64,000 bases of DNA from Spirosoma oryzicola (lineage in GTDB: Bacteria; Bacteroidota; Bacteroidia; Cytophagales; Spirosomataceae), in the NCBI RefSeq assembly GCF_021233055.1, contig NZ_CP089538.1, positions 62,001 through 126,000 of the forward strand, read 5' to 3'. Under the pieces are notes generated by a model. It saw only the letters and a program-made list of their open reading frames with translations. It did no database searches and was not told the origin of the DNA. Below are positions 45,464 through 55,822 of the stretch, piece by piece (position 1 is the stretch's first letter; every line of letters begins with the position of its first letter). A program made the position numbers and the translations under genes.

Positions 45464-47617
45464 CTACTTGCTAGCTATTTCCTTTAGATTGCGGACGCCC
45501 ATGTTCCATAGAATGAACGAATAAATATCGGCGGTTGTCTCGATATTCTTTTTCGTGTTACTAGCCCCGTGTCCTGAATTGGTATCGATACGAATCAGCA
45601 CCGGGTTCTGGCCTTTATAAACCTCCTGCAACGTAGCCGCGTATTTAAACGAGTGCGCAGGAACAACCCGGTCATCGTGGTCGGCGGTGGTGATGAGCGT
45701 AGCCGGGTAGTTGACTCCCGCTTTCAAATTATGAATAGGCGAGTACGCGTATAATGCTTTAAATTCGTCGGCGTTGTCGCTGCTGCCATAGTCGGCAATC
45801 CAGTTCCAGCCAATCGTGAATTTGTGAAACCGAAGCATATCCATTACACCCACCTGCGGAATAGCAACCCGAAACAGGTCGGGCCGCTGATTGATCACTG
45901 CACCCACGAGTAACCCACCGTTTGAACCGCCCTGTACCGCAAGCTTCGCGGGACTGGTATATTTCTGCGCTATCAGGTATTCGGCAGCTGCAATGAAATC
46001 GTCAAAGACATTCTGCTTCTTGAGCTTCATACCCTGTTCGTGCCATTTCTCACCATATTCGCTGCCGCCCCGCAAGTTGGCCTGAGCATACACGCCACCC
46101 TGTTCCAGGAAAGGAATTCGTAACGGACTAAAGGCTGGCGGAAGGCTAATATTAAAACCGCCGTAGCCGTACAAAAGTGTCGGGTTGGTACCGTCGAGTT
46201 TCATTCCTTTTCGATAGGTCAGAAACATAGGCACTTTTGTGCCGTCTTTGCTGGTGTAAAAAACCTGCTTCGTTTCGTAATCGGTTGGTTTGAAGTCTAC
46301 CTCCGGTGCCCGGAATACGGTGCTTTTGCGGGTAGCTATATCGTAACGATAGATCGTTGGGGGAAACGTAAATGATGTAAAGGTGTAGAAAACGAACTTA
46401 TCGTCTTTCTCACCGCCGAATCCGCCTGCTGAACCAATGGCTGGCAGTTGAATGTCGCTTTCCCGCTTTCCGGCGTAATCAAATACCTCGATTTTAGACG
46501 TCACGTCTTTCGAGTATTCAACGAATAGTTTTCCTCCGGCTGCGCTAACACTACCTTCAGCAATTGGCTCCGGTTTTTCCGGAATCAGTGGCGAGAAAGC
46601 TTTTGTCTTTGTTGAAAAGGCTACGACCTTGCTATTGGGGGCTTTTTCGTTCGTTAAAATCAGTAGGCGGTCGCCGTCGTTGTCAATGACGCCATAGCTG
46701 AAATCGGTTATTTCTTCGACGACCGGTGTAAACGTCTTTTGACCGGATTTTGAATCGACAAAAAGCAACGCGTTACCATCTTTACCCTTGCCCCGATCGC
46801 TAATGCTCAGCAGCAGGAAGCGTTCGTCCTCCGTTGTGCTGGCAATGTGGAAGCGCTGCGGATGTTGCGGATCTTCGTAAACCAACCGGTCGGCTGATTG
46901 CGGTGTGTTTAGCTTATGGTAATAAACCTGGTGGTTTTCGTTTTTAGCCGCCAGCGCACTACCTTCTGGCTTTGGGTACCGACTGTAATAAAAGCCGTCG
47001 CCCTGCCAGGCTGCGCCCGATACTTTTACCCACTCGATCTTGTCGGAAAGATACTGTTTGGTAGCCAAATCCATTACCTGATACTCCTGCCAGTCGGAAC
47101 CGCCCTTCGACAAACCAACCACAGCGTACTTACCATCTTTGGACAGCGAAAACGCACCCAACCGGGTTGTTCCGTCAGCCGATAGTTTGTTGGGATCGAT
47201 TACCAATTCTGGTTTGCCGTCAAGCCCTTTCTGACGGTACAGCACCGATTGATTCTGTAATCCGTCGTTTTTTGAAAAATAGAACCATTCGCCTTTCCGG
47301 CTGGGCGCTGAGTATTTTGGGTAGTTGTAAATTTGCTCGAGTCGGTTCTGAAGTTGCTGCCGGTACGGAATTTGTCCCAAGTAGTCAAACGTGACTTTGT
47401 TTTCGGCTTTGACCCATTCGGCGGTTTCCGCAGAGCGGTCGTCTTCCAGCCAGCGGTAAGGATCGGCAACCGTCGTACCGTGATAGGTATCGGTCTGGTC
47501 AACTTTTTTCGGTTTAGGGTAGGCTAAAGACCCGCTAGTGGTATTGCCTTCCGATTGAGCCAAAGCCGCAGAAGAACTGAGCATAAGCGATAAATAAACA
47601 AGGTTGAGAGAACGCAT
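45464..47617 (-). CDS. Prolyl oligopeptidase (S9A), exported
   Basis: 717 residues, the length of S9A prolyl oligopeptidases plus a signal peptide (LSLMLSSSAALAQSEG). The N-terminal region YPKPKKVDQTDTYHGTTVADPYRWLEDD is the POP signature. A seven-bladed propeller follows, and the C-terminal alpha/beta hydrolase has GGSNGGLLVGA (Ser near 564), Asp in TTADHDDRVVP (near 648) and His in NSGHGA (near 683). It should cut short peptides after Pro in the periplasm. Monocistronic; a 320-bp gap separates it from the divergent SGNH gene. Confidence 0.94.
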   Translation of the reverse strand: MRSLNLVYLSLMLSSSAALAQSEGNTTSGSLAYPKPKKVDQTDTYHGTTVADPYRWLEDDRSAETAEWVKAENKVTFDYLGQIPYRQQLQNRLEQIYNYPKYSAPSRKGEWFYFSKNDGLQNQSVLYRQKGLDGKPELVIDPNKLSADGTTRLGAFSLSKDGKYAVVGLSKGGSDWQEYQVMDLATKQYLSDKIEWVKVSGAAWQGDGFYYSRYPKPEGSALAAKNENHQVYYHKLNTPQSADRLVYEDPQHPQRFHIASTTEDERFLLLSISDRGKGKDGNALLFVDSKSGQKTFTPVVEEITDFSYGVIDNDGDRLLILTNEKAPNSKVVAFSTKTKAFSPLIPEKPEPIAEGSVSAAGGKLFVEYSKDVTSKIEVFDYAGKRESDIQLPAIGSAGGFGGEKDDKFVFYTFTSFTFPPTIYRYDIATRKSTVFRAPEVDFKPTDYETKQVFYTSKDGTKVPMFLTYRKGMKLDGTNPTLLYGYGGFNISLPPAFSPLRIPFLEQGGVYAQANLRGGSEYGEKWHEQGMKLKKQNVFDDFIAAAEYLIAQKYTSPAKLAVQGGSNGGLLVGAVINQRPDLFRVAIPQVGVMDMLRFHKFTIGWNWIADYGSSDNADEFKALYAYSPIHNLKAGVNYPATLITTADHDDRVVPAHSFKYAATLQEVYKGQNPVLIRIDTNSGHGASNTKKNIETTADIYSFILWNMGVRNLKEIASK

Positions 47618-47938
47618 AAAATGAGGAGCCGTTGATGAGAGGCAACGTACTACGAAGAACGGTTTAGAAAACTGAAATTACAAGTTAGCTTTTACAATCG
47701 GCTTCCTACCGTTTTGATCATTGGCATACGTATTGATCCTACCGAATCGATTGATACATAGAAAAATGTACCTTCATTTATAGGTAAGAATGCGATTGAT
47801 TCCTCAAAACGTACTTATTCTTTCACTAATTTTGACTAGTCTATCGGTGACCTGGTTGCCGTAAGGCTTTTGTTAGCGAGGAAAAGCCGGTTGCTTTTGG
47901 CGCTACCTCAGTTTTCGTAGTAGCTTAGACTAACTTTC
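47618..47938. other. Divergent intergenic region
   Basis: 320 bp between divergent genes. A TAnnTTTG box at 47827-47834 points toward the SGNH gene. No other structure or ORF was seen. Confidence 0.4.
47827..47834 (+). promoter_or_regulatory. Bacteroidota -7 box candidate (TAATTTTG)
   Basis: An exact TAnnTTTG match 105 bp upstream of the SGNH esterase start. The nearest TTG upstream is 28 bp away, longer than usual. Confidence 0.35.
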
Positions 47939-50329
47939 ATGTCCACATTTACTAAATGGGTCCTGTTGTTGATAGGACTACCTTTTTTTGCGGTTGCTCA
48001 GCTTCAAATTACACACCCAATGTCGCGTCTGGTCGTTCAGCGCGGGGCCGACGGCAACGGGCGGCTTTACCTGTCAGGACGGTTACCAAGCGCCGTAGAT
48101 CGGGTAGAGGCCCAGCTTGTACCCGCCAACGCCGGGCAGGGAACAGCAACCGACTGGCAGGTCGTACAAAACAATCCGACTAACAATATTTTTCTGGGTT
48201 ACGTAACCGGTTCCGGTGGCTGGTACGTACTGAATGTCCGGACCATCGTTGGCGGTACGGTAACGTCACAAGCGTCTGTACAGCCTGTTGGTATTGGCGA
48301 GGTGTTTGTCACCGCCGGTCAGTCAAACTCGCGGGGATTGGGTATTGGTGACAACGATCTCGGTACGGCAACCGACCGCGTAAATGCTATTGATTCGATT
48401 AACCATTCGTATCCGCCCGGAGCAAAATCGCTGGTGTCATCTGGCGATCCGATGCCTGTGCCTGTATACAAGCCCCTGACGGCTGGTCGAAGAGTCTTTC
48501 CAATGGCCGAAAGTTCCTGGGGCTGGGGTGAATTAGGTGACTACATTGTTAATCGTTACAATGTACCAGTTGCCTTTTATGTAGCGGGCTGGGATGGATC
48601 GACCGCCGAAAACTGGTATAATACCGCCAATGGCATTCCAACCTGTAATCGCTACTATTGCGTAGAGAACTGGGCTAATTTGCAGCCTTACACAAACCTG
48701 AAAAATGTACTCCACTACTACAATTCAATTGCTGGTATTCGAGCTGTCCTTTGGCATCAGGGTGAGGCTGAATATAGCTTTCCCGATGGTACATCAAGTA
48801 TTCCGTATTACTACGATCGACTAGTCGGGATCATTCAAAAATCTAGACAGGATTTTGGCGGGCGGTCAATGCCGTGGATGGTAGCCCGTGCTTCGTTCGA
48901 TGGTACTGAGTTTCGTCCAGCCGTGATCAATGAGCAGCAGCGAGTCATTGATACGCAGGGGCTAAATGTCTATCAAGGGCCTTACAACGATACGATTGTC
49001 AACCGAAAATCTGGAGGGAACGATGTTCACTTTGGCAATCGCTATCGTCCTTCCCCACATCCCCGCTACTATCTGAATCCATCGTCGATTCCAGCCGATA
49101 TGGGCCTTTCTCGGTTTGCGCGTAACTGGAATAACAGTCTCAATAATAATTTCTTTCAAAACGCCCAACCCATCACGCCTACCCAGTTTGCTGTTACAGG
49201 AACAATAGCCGACTATGTCCGGCCTGGAGATAACTTATCCGTGGCGTTTGCTACAACGGGGGCATTCGGGGGGGACAATCAATGGCAGGTGCAGTTGCTT
49301 GACTCCCTTGGTCACTACGTATCGGTATTGGGTAGCGGAGCCGCAAGTCCAATCACGGTAAAACTGCCTGACAACCTTCAACTAGGAAGCCATCTTCAGG
49401 TACGGGTCGTTTCTACATCGCCATTCCTGCCCGCTGTTCCATCCAATTTTTTTCAGATTAGTCTAACCGCAAATCAGGCGGATGTTAGCCTGGCCATGAG
49501 TGTTAATCAGCGCTTGACAGACCTAAACAGCCCCGTTACGATTAATCTTGCCGTACAAAATAGTGGTCCGGGAAAGGCGGAGAATGTTGTCGTCAGGAAC
49601 CGGCTGCCTGATAATTTAGCTGTTGTTTCAACGTCGGGCTTGTCACTCAACGGTAGTGTGCTGACCAGTAACGCGCTGAACCTTGATCCCGGTACAACAC
49701 AGCTAATCAGTTTTGTGGCTCAACCAACCGCCGGTGGTGTGTACACAAATGCCGCCGAGATTGCGCAGGCTACATCACCCGATCCTGATAGCCAGCCTAA
49801 CTCGGGTACGGGCGACGGGCAAGATGATATGGCCGTGATTGATTTTCGGACAAAACAGACGGGGTCTGCGCAGTTTACGTCGCCGAATCCAAATCAGGTG
49901 CCTTTACCAGCGGTTCAAAGTAATCAGCCAGCTCCCGACCCTGCCAAAGCGGATATTAGCTTGCAACTGTCGGTCAGCAACCGGGCGCCGTCGGTCAACG
50001 ACATCATTACGTATGCAATAACTTTGTCGAATGCTGGGGGCTTGACGGCGACTGGCCTGGGGGTAACGGCTTATTTGCCCACTGGTCAAGAGTTTGTACC
50101 GGGGGATGATCTGGCTGCGGGCAATGGTGGATTTACCGGAGGTATCAGTAGCCTATCCCCGAACAGCAGTTATACGTTCCGCTTTAAAGCAAGAATTACT
50201 GGTGCGAGTACGGGCGTTTGTTCGGCACAGCTTACGGCTTCAAACCAGCCCGATCCCGATTCAACGCCAAATAACGGAATAACGAATGGCGAAGATGATA
50301 CTGCTCAGATCGATATTCGGGTAAGATAA
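47939..50329 (+). CDS. Sialate O-acetylesterase-like SGNH hydrolase with two DUF11 repeats
   Basis: 796 residues with a signal peptide (LLLIGLPFFAVAQ). The SGNH domain (about 120-400) has FVTAGQSNSRGLG (catalytic Ser in GQSN), WHQGEAEYSF and GGNDVHFG (candidate Asp/His), in line with SASA/carbohydrate esterases. Two DUF11-type beta-sandwich repeats follow (about 515-630 and 665-790; each has SPDPDSQPN or PDPDSTPN near its end). No type IX sorting domain closes the protein. It may remove acetyl groups from glycans on the cell surface or in food polymers. Monocistronic. Confidence 0.83.
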   Translation: MSTFTKWVLLLIGLPFFAVAQLQITHPMSRLVVQRGADGNGRLYLSGRLPSAVDRVEAQLVPANAGQGTATDWQVVQNNPTNNIFLGYVTGSGGWYVLNVRTIVGGTVTSQASVQPVGIGEVFVTAGQSNSRGLGIGDNDLGTATDRVNAIDSINHSYPPGAKSLVSSGDPMPVPVYKPLTAGRRVFPMAESSWGWGELGDYIVNRYNVPVAFYVAGWDGSTAENWYNTANGIPTCNRYYCVENWANLQPYTNLKNVLHYYNSIAGIRAVLWHQGEAEYSFPDGTSSIPYYYDRLVGIIQKSRQDFGGRSMPWMVARASFDGTEFRPAVINEQQRVIDTQGLNVYQGPYNDTIVNRKSGGNDVHFGNRYRPSPHPRYYLNPSSIPADMGLSRFARNWNNSLNNNFFQNAQPITPTQFAVTGTIADYVRPGDNLSVAFATTGAFGGDNQWQVQLLDSLGHYVSVLGSGAASPITVKLPDNLQLGSHLQVRVVSTSPFLPAVPSNFFQISLTANQADVSLAMSVNQRLTDLNSPVTINLAVQNSGPGKAENVVVRNRLPDNLAVVSTSGLSLNGSVLTSNALNLDPGTTQLISFVAQPTAGGVYTNAAEIAQATSPDPDSQPNSGTGDGQDDMAVIDFRTKQTGSAQFTSPNPNQVPLPAVQSNQPAPDPAKADISLQLSVSNRAPSVNDIITYAITLSNAGGLTATGLGVTAYLPTGQEFVPGDDLAAGNGGFTGGISSLSPNSSYTFRFKARITGASTGVCSAQLTASNQPDPDSTPNNGITNGEDDTAQIDIRVR

Positions 50330-50431
50330 AAAACAAAACATGATGAGGATTTAGCCGTGTATGTCTTTGTGCTAGAGAGGCATGGCAAATAGAGCATAGA
50401 AACGAAAACGCCGTTTGCCCATCAATCGGAG

Positions 50432-53200
50432 ATGATGAATCCGTGGATTAGTTGGGGCGTAGTTGGAGTAGCGGTTATGGTTACGCTCTCGTCGTTTCTT
50501 GGTGTTTTCGAGGATCGGGTGGATTACAATACCCAGATCAAGCCGTTGCTCAATAAGCACTGCATAGCCTGTCATGGCGGAGTAAAAAAAGCATCTGGCT
50601 TCTCTTTGTTGTTTGAACACGAAGCGCTCGCTCCGGCTAAATCGGGCAAACCAGGAATTATCCCTGGTGACGCCGATGCCAGCGAAATGATCCGGCGGCT
50701 GACGCTGGATGATCCTGACGAGCGCATGCCGCTAGAGCATCCAGCGTTAAAACCCGATGAGATCGAACTGCTGCGCAAATGGATTGATCAGGGCGCTGAG
50801 TGGGGTGATCATTGGGCGTACCAAACCGTCGAGAAGCCTGACGTTCCCAAAATCGGTACGTTTCTAAGCCGCCTAGGTATTACGGAGAACGATGAAACAA
50901 AGTGGGCCAAGAACGAAATCGACCATTTTGTTCTTCAAAAACTAAAGCCTGAGGGGTTAAAACCATCGCCGGAAGCCGACCGTGCTACGCTGATTCGTCG
51001 CGTGTCACTTGACCTGACCGGATTGCCGCCAACCGAAAAAGAAGTCACGAATTTTATGAATGATCGATCACCGGATGCGTATGCGAAGGTCGTTGATCGG
51101 TTGTTGGCCTCACCAGCTTATGGGGAACGTTGGACAGGGATGTGGCTTGATCTGGCGCGTTACGCAGATACGAAAGGGTACGAGCGTGATCCGGGGCGAA
51201 AAATCTGGCGCTACCGTGACTGGCTCATCAAAGCGTTCAACGATGATAAACCGTTTGATCAGTTTACCATTGAGCAGCTAGCGGGCGATCTGCTTCCAGC
51301 GCCGACCGACGCGCAGCTTATCGCGACGGGCTTTCATCGGAACACGATGAACAACGATGAAGGGGGGACGCAGGACGAGGAATTTCGTACGGCAGCCGTG
51401 CTTGATCGAGTCAATACGACCTGGGACGTGTGGCAGGGCACTACCTTTTCGTGCGTACAGTGTCACAGTCATCCGTACGATCCGTTCGTTAACGAAGAGT
51501 ATTACAAGTACCTCGCTTTTTTCAACAACACCCGCGACGAAGACGTAACCAGCGATACCCCGACGTTACGATTTTACTCTTCTACGGATTCGCTTAAATT
51601 AGTCAGCTTACAGCAGTTTATTGCCAGAAGCGTTGCTGATCGGCGGCAGGCCACTGCCCAGGCGGAGTACTTTACGAAACTAGCCCGAACGGTTGAACCG
51701 AAAATCAATTCGCATGACTTCGATCAGTTTGTCAATGCCTCGCTACTAGACGCTAAATATTTTGGTTTTCAGGACAAAGGCTCGGCCCGAATCAAGAACG
51801 TAACGTTGACGGGGCGCCCCCGGCTGTTGATCGCCTGGGGGACAAACGCGCCGAACGCAACAGTCACGTTTTATAGTGATAGCCTAAAAGGAACGGTGCT
51901 GGCCACCGTTCCCGTACCGAAAACGGGTAGTGCCGGCAACGATACCGTTCAACTGATACCCTTACCAGCCGTTCAGGGAAAACATCATCTTTTCATGGCG
52001 CTCAGTAGCCCGAAAGCGCCCAAAGAATGGGTACAGATAAAGTGGGTTTCCTTGCAGCCCTCGCTTCCCGGTCAGCCGCTACGTGCCATTGGAGATCAGG
52101 ATAAACTGCTGCTCGAGCTTTTGAACGCCAGTCCCGAACAAACGCCTATTATGCTCGACGGTTCGAGTGATCTGGCGCGGGAAACGCACCTTTTTGAACG
52201 CGGCAACTGGCTGGTAAAAGGAAAACGTGTAACACCCGACGTGCCGAAGGCTTTCCCCGCGATGGAGTCAACCTTACCGAAAAACCGCTTGGGATTGGCG
52301 CAGTGGATGGTTAGTCGGCAGCATCCGCTGACGGCGCGGGTAGCGGTCAACCGGTTCTGGGAGCAGCTTTTTGGAACAGGAATTGTTGAAACGGTAGAAG
52401 ATATGGGCACGCAGGGCATTCCGCCAACCCACCGCGAACTGCTGGATTACCTGGCTGTCGAATTTATGGAAACCGACAAGTGGAGCGTGAAAAAGCTGCT
52501 GCGAAAAATGGTCATGTCAGCTACGTATCAGCAACGATCCGAGGTCTCGGCGGAGCTACTTGCTAACGATCCGTTCAACAAACTACTGGCTCGCGGGCCT
52601 CGCGTTCGGCTGTCGGCGGAGGCTGTACACGATCAGGCGCTGGCGGTCAGTGGCTTGCTGAGTGCTAAAATGTATGGGCCGAGTGTTATGCCGGTTCAAC
52701 CTGACGGTATCTGGCAATCACCGTATGATGGCGAATCATGGAAGCAAAGTACCGGCGACGATTTGCACCGCAGGGCTTTATACACCTACTGGAAACGGAC
52801 TGCTCCTTATCCATCGATGATAACGTTTGACAGTCCTAGTCGTGAATTTTGCCAGTTACGCCGACTCCGAACCAATACACCATTACAGGCTCTCGTCACG
52901 CTCAATGATCCCGTGTATATAGAAGCTGCTCAAAAGCTAGCCGAATACATGCAGCGGAAGGGTCGTCTACCCGAAGCACAGATACAGGCTGGCTTTCGGC
53001 GGGTAACAGTGCATACGCTGACGCCTAAAAAACTGGCGGTGTTGACGCAGCTTTACCGAAGTACCGAACAGCATTACCGGCAAAATCCCGACGAAGCCCG
53101 CAAGTTGATGGCTAGACAGGATGCTACTCCGCAACTGGCAGCGCTAACCGTAACGGCCAATACGCTATTGAATCTGGACGAAGTAATTACGAAAGAGTAG
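50432..53200 (+). CDS. DUF1549/DUF1553 protein with planctomycete-type cytochrome c domain
   Basis: 922 residues. An N-terminal helix (about 8-22) is followed by a cytochrome-c-like domain (PSCyt1; heme motif CIACH near 46-50). DUF1549 (about 165-385, with a second CxxCH-like motif CVQCHSHPYDPF), a beta-sandwich part and DUF1553 (about 625-880) follow. Such proteins pair with DUF1501 proteins, as here (next gene 17 bp downstream). They are abundant in Planctomycetes and several Bacteroidota and are thought to act in polysaccharide or sulfated-substrate use, but their reaction is not established. Confidence 0.88.
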   Translation: MMNPWISWGVVGVAVMVTLSSFLGVFEDRVDYNTQIKPLLNKHCIACHGGVKKASGFSLLFEHEALAPAKSGKPGIIPGDADASEMIRRLTLDDPDERMPLEHPALKPDEIELLRKWIDQGAEWGDHWAYQTVEKPDVPKIGTFLSRLGITENDETKWAKNEIDHFVLQKLKPEGLKPSPEADRATLIRRVSLDLTGLPPTEKEVTNFMNDRSPDAYAKVVDRLLASPAYGERWTGMWLDLARYADTKGYERDPGRKIWRYRDWLIKAFNDDKPFDQFTIEQLAGDLLPAPTDAQLIATGFHRNTMNNDEGGTQDEEFRTAAVLDRVNTTWDVWQGTTFSCVQCHSHPYDPFVNEEYYKYLAFFNNTRDEDVTSDTPTLRFYSSTDSLKLVSLQQFIARSVADRRQATAQAEYFTKLARTVEPKINSHDFDQFVNASLLDAKYFGFQDKGSARIKNVTLTGRPRLLIAWGTNAPNATVTFYSDSLKGTVLATVPVPKTGSAGNDTVQLIPLPAVQGKHHLFMALSSPKAPKEWVQIKWVSLQPSLPGQPLRAIGDQDKLLLELLNASPEQTPIMLDGSSDLARETHLFERGNWLVKGKRVTPDVPKAFPAMESTLPKNRLGLAQWMVSRQHPLTARVAVNRFWEQLFGTGIVETVEDMGTQGIPPTHRELLDYLAVEFMETDKWSVKKLLRKMVMSATYQQRSEVSAELLANDPFNKLLARGPRVRLSAEAVHDQALAVSGLLSAKMYGPSVMPVQPDGIWQSPYDGESWKQSTGDDLHRRALYTYWKRTAPYPSMITFDSPSREFCQLRRLRTNTPLQALVTLNDPVYIEAAQKLAEYMQRKGRLPEAQIQAGFRRVTVHTLTPKKLAVLTQLYRSTEQHYRQNPDEARKLMARQDATPQLAALTVTANTLLNLDEVITKE

Positions 53201-53217
53201 GAGAACAAAAATACGCT

Positions 53218-54720
53218 ATGGATAAGCTCCGCAACGAACTTCAGCAGACAGCATCCGAACGGGAGACCCGGCGACATTTTCTGCACACCTGCTCGACCGG
53301 GCTGGGCGTAATGGCTCTTGGCTCGCTGTTGGGTGGTTGTGGTTTTTTTCGTACCGATAACCCGACAAAACATACGACCGGAACGGCTTTGTTAGCGGAT
53401 GAACCTACTGCCCCGCATCCGTCCCACCGTCTGCCGAGTGCCAAACGGGTAATTTATATTCACATGGCTGGTTCGCCAAGCCAGCTGGAACTGTTCGATT
53501 ACAAACCAGAATTGGTCAAATACAACGGTAAAGATTGTCCGCAGGAGTTGCTGGAAGGTAAGAAGTTTGCCTTTATCCGGGGTGTTCCCAAAATGCTGGG
53601 CCCACAGGGAAAGTTTGCCCAATACGGTCAGTCGGGCGCGTGGGTGTCTGATTACCTGCCCCACTTTCAAAAGGTTGTTGACGATGTTGCCTTCCTGAAG
53701 GCTATGCATACCGATCAGTTCAACCACGCGCCCGCTCAGTTGCTTATGCACACCGGTAGCGCGCGCCTGGGCCGACCCAGCATCGGCTCCTGGGTAACGT
53801 ATGGATTAGGTACGGAAAACGACAATCTGCCTGGTTATATCGTCTTAGCGTCGGGGGGCAAGCAACCGGATGCGGGGAAGTCGATTTGGGGAAGCGGTTT
53901 TCTCCCGACCGTTTATCAGGGTGTTCAATGCCGTACCGACGGTGATCCGGTGCTGTACGCGTCTAATCCGGCGGGCATGGATCGAAACATCCGGAAGCAA
54001 ACGATTGACGCGATCAGCCAGATCAATCAGCAGCAGTACGACGACGTTAAAGATCCAGAAATACTAACCCGCATTTCTCAGTACGAACTGGCATTTCGAA
54101 TGCAGATGTCTGTTCCCGACGCGATGAACATCAAAAGCGAGCCGCAGTATATTCTCGACAGCTACGGTGTTGATCCGGATAAAGGGTCTTTTGCCCGAAA
54201 TTGTTTGCTGGCCCGGCGGCTGGCTGAGCGGGGCGTTCGATTTATTCAGCTGTTTGACTGGGGCTGGGATACCCACGGAACGAGTGCCGACGGTGCGATT
54301 GAAATTGGATTACGAGATAAATGCAAAGAGTCAGATCAGGCCGTTGCTGCACTGTTGAACGACTTGAAACAACGGGGTTTGCTGGATGATACGCTTGTGG
54401 TTTGGGGTGGCGAATTTGGTCGGACGCCTATGCAGGAAAACCGTGACGGACAGGTTTTACCTTTCATGGGCCGTGATCATCACCTGGATGCATTCACCGT
54501 CTGGATGGCGGGCGGTGGAATAAAACGTGGTTTTTCGTACGGCGAAACCGACGATATCGGCTACTACGGCGTGAAAGATAAAGTTCACATTCACGATCTT
54601 CAGGCGACCATTCTACACGCGCTTGGCTTTGACCACACCAAGCTGACGTATCAGTTTCAGGGACGGCCATTTCGGTTGACCGATGTGGCGGGTAAAGTGG
54701 TTACGCCCGTGCTTGCGTGA
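53218..54720 (+). CDS. DUF1501 exported protein
   Basis: 500 residues. The N-terminus combines a basic RR pair (ETRRHFLHTCSTGLGVMALGS) with a lipobox-like LGGC, so it may be Tat-exported and lipid-anchored. The rest matches DUF1501, an alkaline-phosphatase-superfamily-like fold: RVIYIHMAGSPSQLELFDYKP near the start, FIQLFDWGWDTHG, VWGGEFGRTP, and the metal-type HHLDAFTVWMAGGG. Directly follows the DUF1553 gene and forms an operon with it. Confidence 0.9.
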   Translation: MDKLRNELQQTASERETRRHFLHTCSTGLGVMALGSLLGGCGFFRTDNPTKHTTGTALLADEPTAPHPSHRLPSAKRVIYIHMAGSPSQLELFDYKPELVKYNGKDCPQELLEGKKFAFIRGVPKMLGPQGKFAQYGQSGAWVSDYLPHFQKVVDDVAFLKAMHTDQFNHAPAQLLMHTGSARLGRPSIGSWVTYGLGTENDNLPGYIVLASGGKQPDAGKSIWGSGFLPTVYQGVQCRTDGDPVLYASNPAGMDRNIRKQTIDAISQINQQQYDDVKDPEILTRISQYELAFRMQMSVPDAMNIKSEPQYILDSYGVDPDKGSFARNCLLARRLAERGVRFIQLFDWGWDTHGTSADGAIEIGLRDKCKESDQAVAALLNDLKQRGLLDDTLVVWGGEFGRTPMQENRDGQVLPFMGRDHHLDAFTVWMAGGGIKRGFSYGETDDIGYYGVKDKVHIHDLQATILHALGFDHTKLTYQFQGRPFRLTDVAGKVVTPVLA

Positions 54721-54768
54721 ACCAATTAACTAGTATCTGGACTTTACTGGTCGAGAATTACTTGAATT

Positions 54769-55446
54769 ATGGTGCGTATCTTTCTTATTCATGGGTATGT
54801 CGAAGACCCCACTATTTTCGACAAACTCATTCCGTTATTACCTACTGCTAATTTTGTCCGGATTAATCTGGCCGATGAATTCGAGCGTTGGGCACCTCGC
54901 GGGCCTGTCAATGTCCGGCTGCTCGCCCAATACCTGACGGATTACTACCAGATTACGGCGGATGATGTAGTTATTGGCCACTCGATGGGAGGCTGGGTAG
55001 CGATCCACATCAAACAGCTAGCGAAGGCGAAAGCAATACAAATAGGCTCGTTTACCGACCAACGAAGAATACGGCTGCCGCTGCACAACTTGCTTTTGCT
55101 AAAGGGATTACTTTATTCAGGGATTACGCAAAGCCGCTTGCTCCTGAATTATTTTCGCAAACAGTACCCGTTTCCTGAATCCTACGACTTGTACTGCACC
55201 CTTACGGACGGCATGAAAACCATGAGCCGACGGTATCTTTACCAGCAGCTTCAAACGCTATTTGCGCAGGTGCCTTCCTTAACGGTTTCGCCGGATTTGC
55301 GCATTCACGCCCGCCGGGACAGTATCGTAGCGCGCCCCAGCGAACCGTTCGTCGAAGTACCCGGTGATCATTTCAGCCTCGTTTTCCACGCCGAAAAAGT
55401 AGCCGAACCCATTCGGGAGTTGCTGGCTACGTCAGGATCGCGCTAA
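54769..55446 (+). CDS. Small alpha/beta hydrolase
   Basis: 225 residues. IFLIHGYVEDP near the N-terminus gives the oxyanion region, VIGHSMGGWVA (about 68-78) the nucleophile elbow with Ser, and VPGDHFSLVF near the C-terminus the likely His. The size and layout resemble YdeN/RBBP9-type serine hydrolases or small esterases. Substrate unknown. It converges on gatC over 45 bp without a clear hairpin. Confidence 0.82.
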   Translation: MVRIFLIHGYVEDPTIFDKLIPLLPTANFVRINLADEFERWAPRGPVNVRLLAQYLTDYYQITADDVVIGHSMGGWVAIHIKQLAKAKAIQIGSFTDQRRIRLPLHNLLLLKGLLYSGITQSRLLLNYFRKQYPFPESYDLYCTLTDGMKTMSRRYLYQQLQTLFAQVPSLTVSPDLRIHARRDSIVARPSEPFVEVPGDHFSLVFHAEKVAEPIRELLATSGSR

Positions 55447-55491
55447 AAAGACGACCGCGCCGATTCGCATACAAGCGTAAAATTGACGCCG

Positions 55492-55779
55492 TTATTCCAG
55501 TACTTTAGGAACCTCGAAGAATTGCTCGTCGTGTTGCGGAGCGTTGGCGAGTGCTTTCTCACGGGGAAGGTGCTGGCCAACAACGTCGTCGCGCAGTACG
55601 TTGACTTCGGGCGAAATATGCGTCAGTGGTTCGACGCCCGTGGTGTCTACTGCGTTGAGCTGCTCCATCCAGGTCAGTACGCCGTTGAGGCTGTTCAACA
55701 ACTCAGCTTCTTCTTCGGGCCGAACGTCCAGCCGGGCCAGGTGCGCAATTTTGTGTAAGGTTTCCTGATCTACTTTCAT
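55492..55779 (-). CDS. gatC: Aspartyl/glutamyl-tRNA amidotransferase subunit C
   Basis: 95 residues, the usual GatC size. The KIAHLARLDVRPEEEAELLNSLNGVLTWMEQLNAVDTTGVEPL segment and the C-terminal LREDVV-like VLRDDVVGQHLPREKALANAP pattern match GatC. With GatA and GatB (not in the window) it converts misacylated Glu-tRNA(Gln) or Asp-tRNA(Asn). It lies 43 bp downstream of the acyltransferase gene on the same strand. Confidence 0.95.
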   Translation of the reverse strand: MKVDQETLHKIAHLARLDVRPEEEAELLNSLNGVLTWMEQLNAVDTTGVEPLTHISPEVNVLRDDVVGQHLPREKALANAPQHDEQFFEVPKVLE

Positions 55780-55822
55780 GGTTTCTGTTGCTGGAAATCC
55801 CGTCTGGATTTCAGTTTATCTC

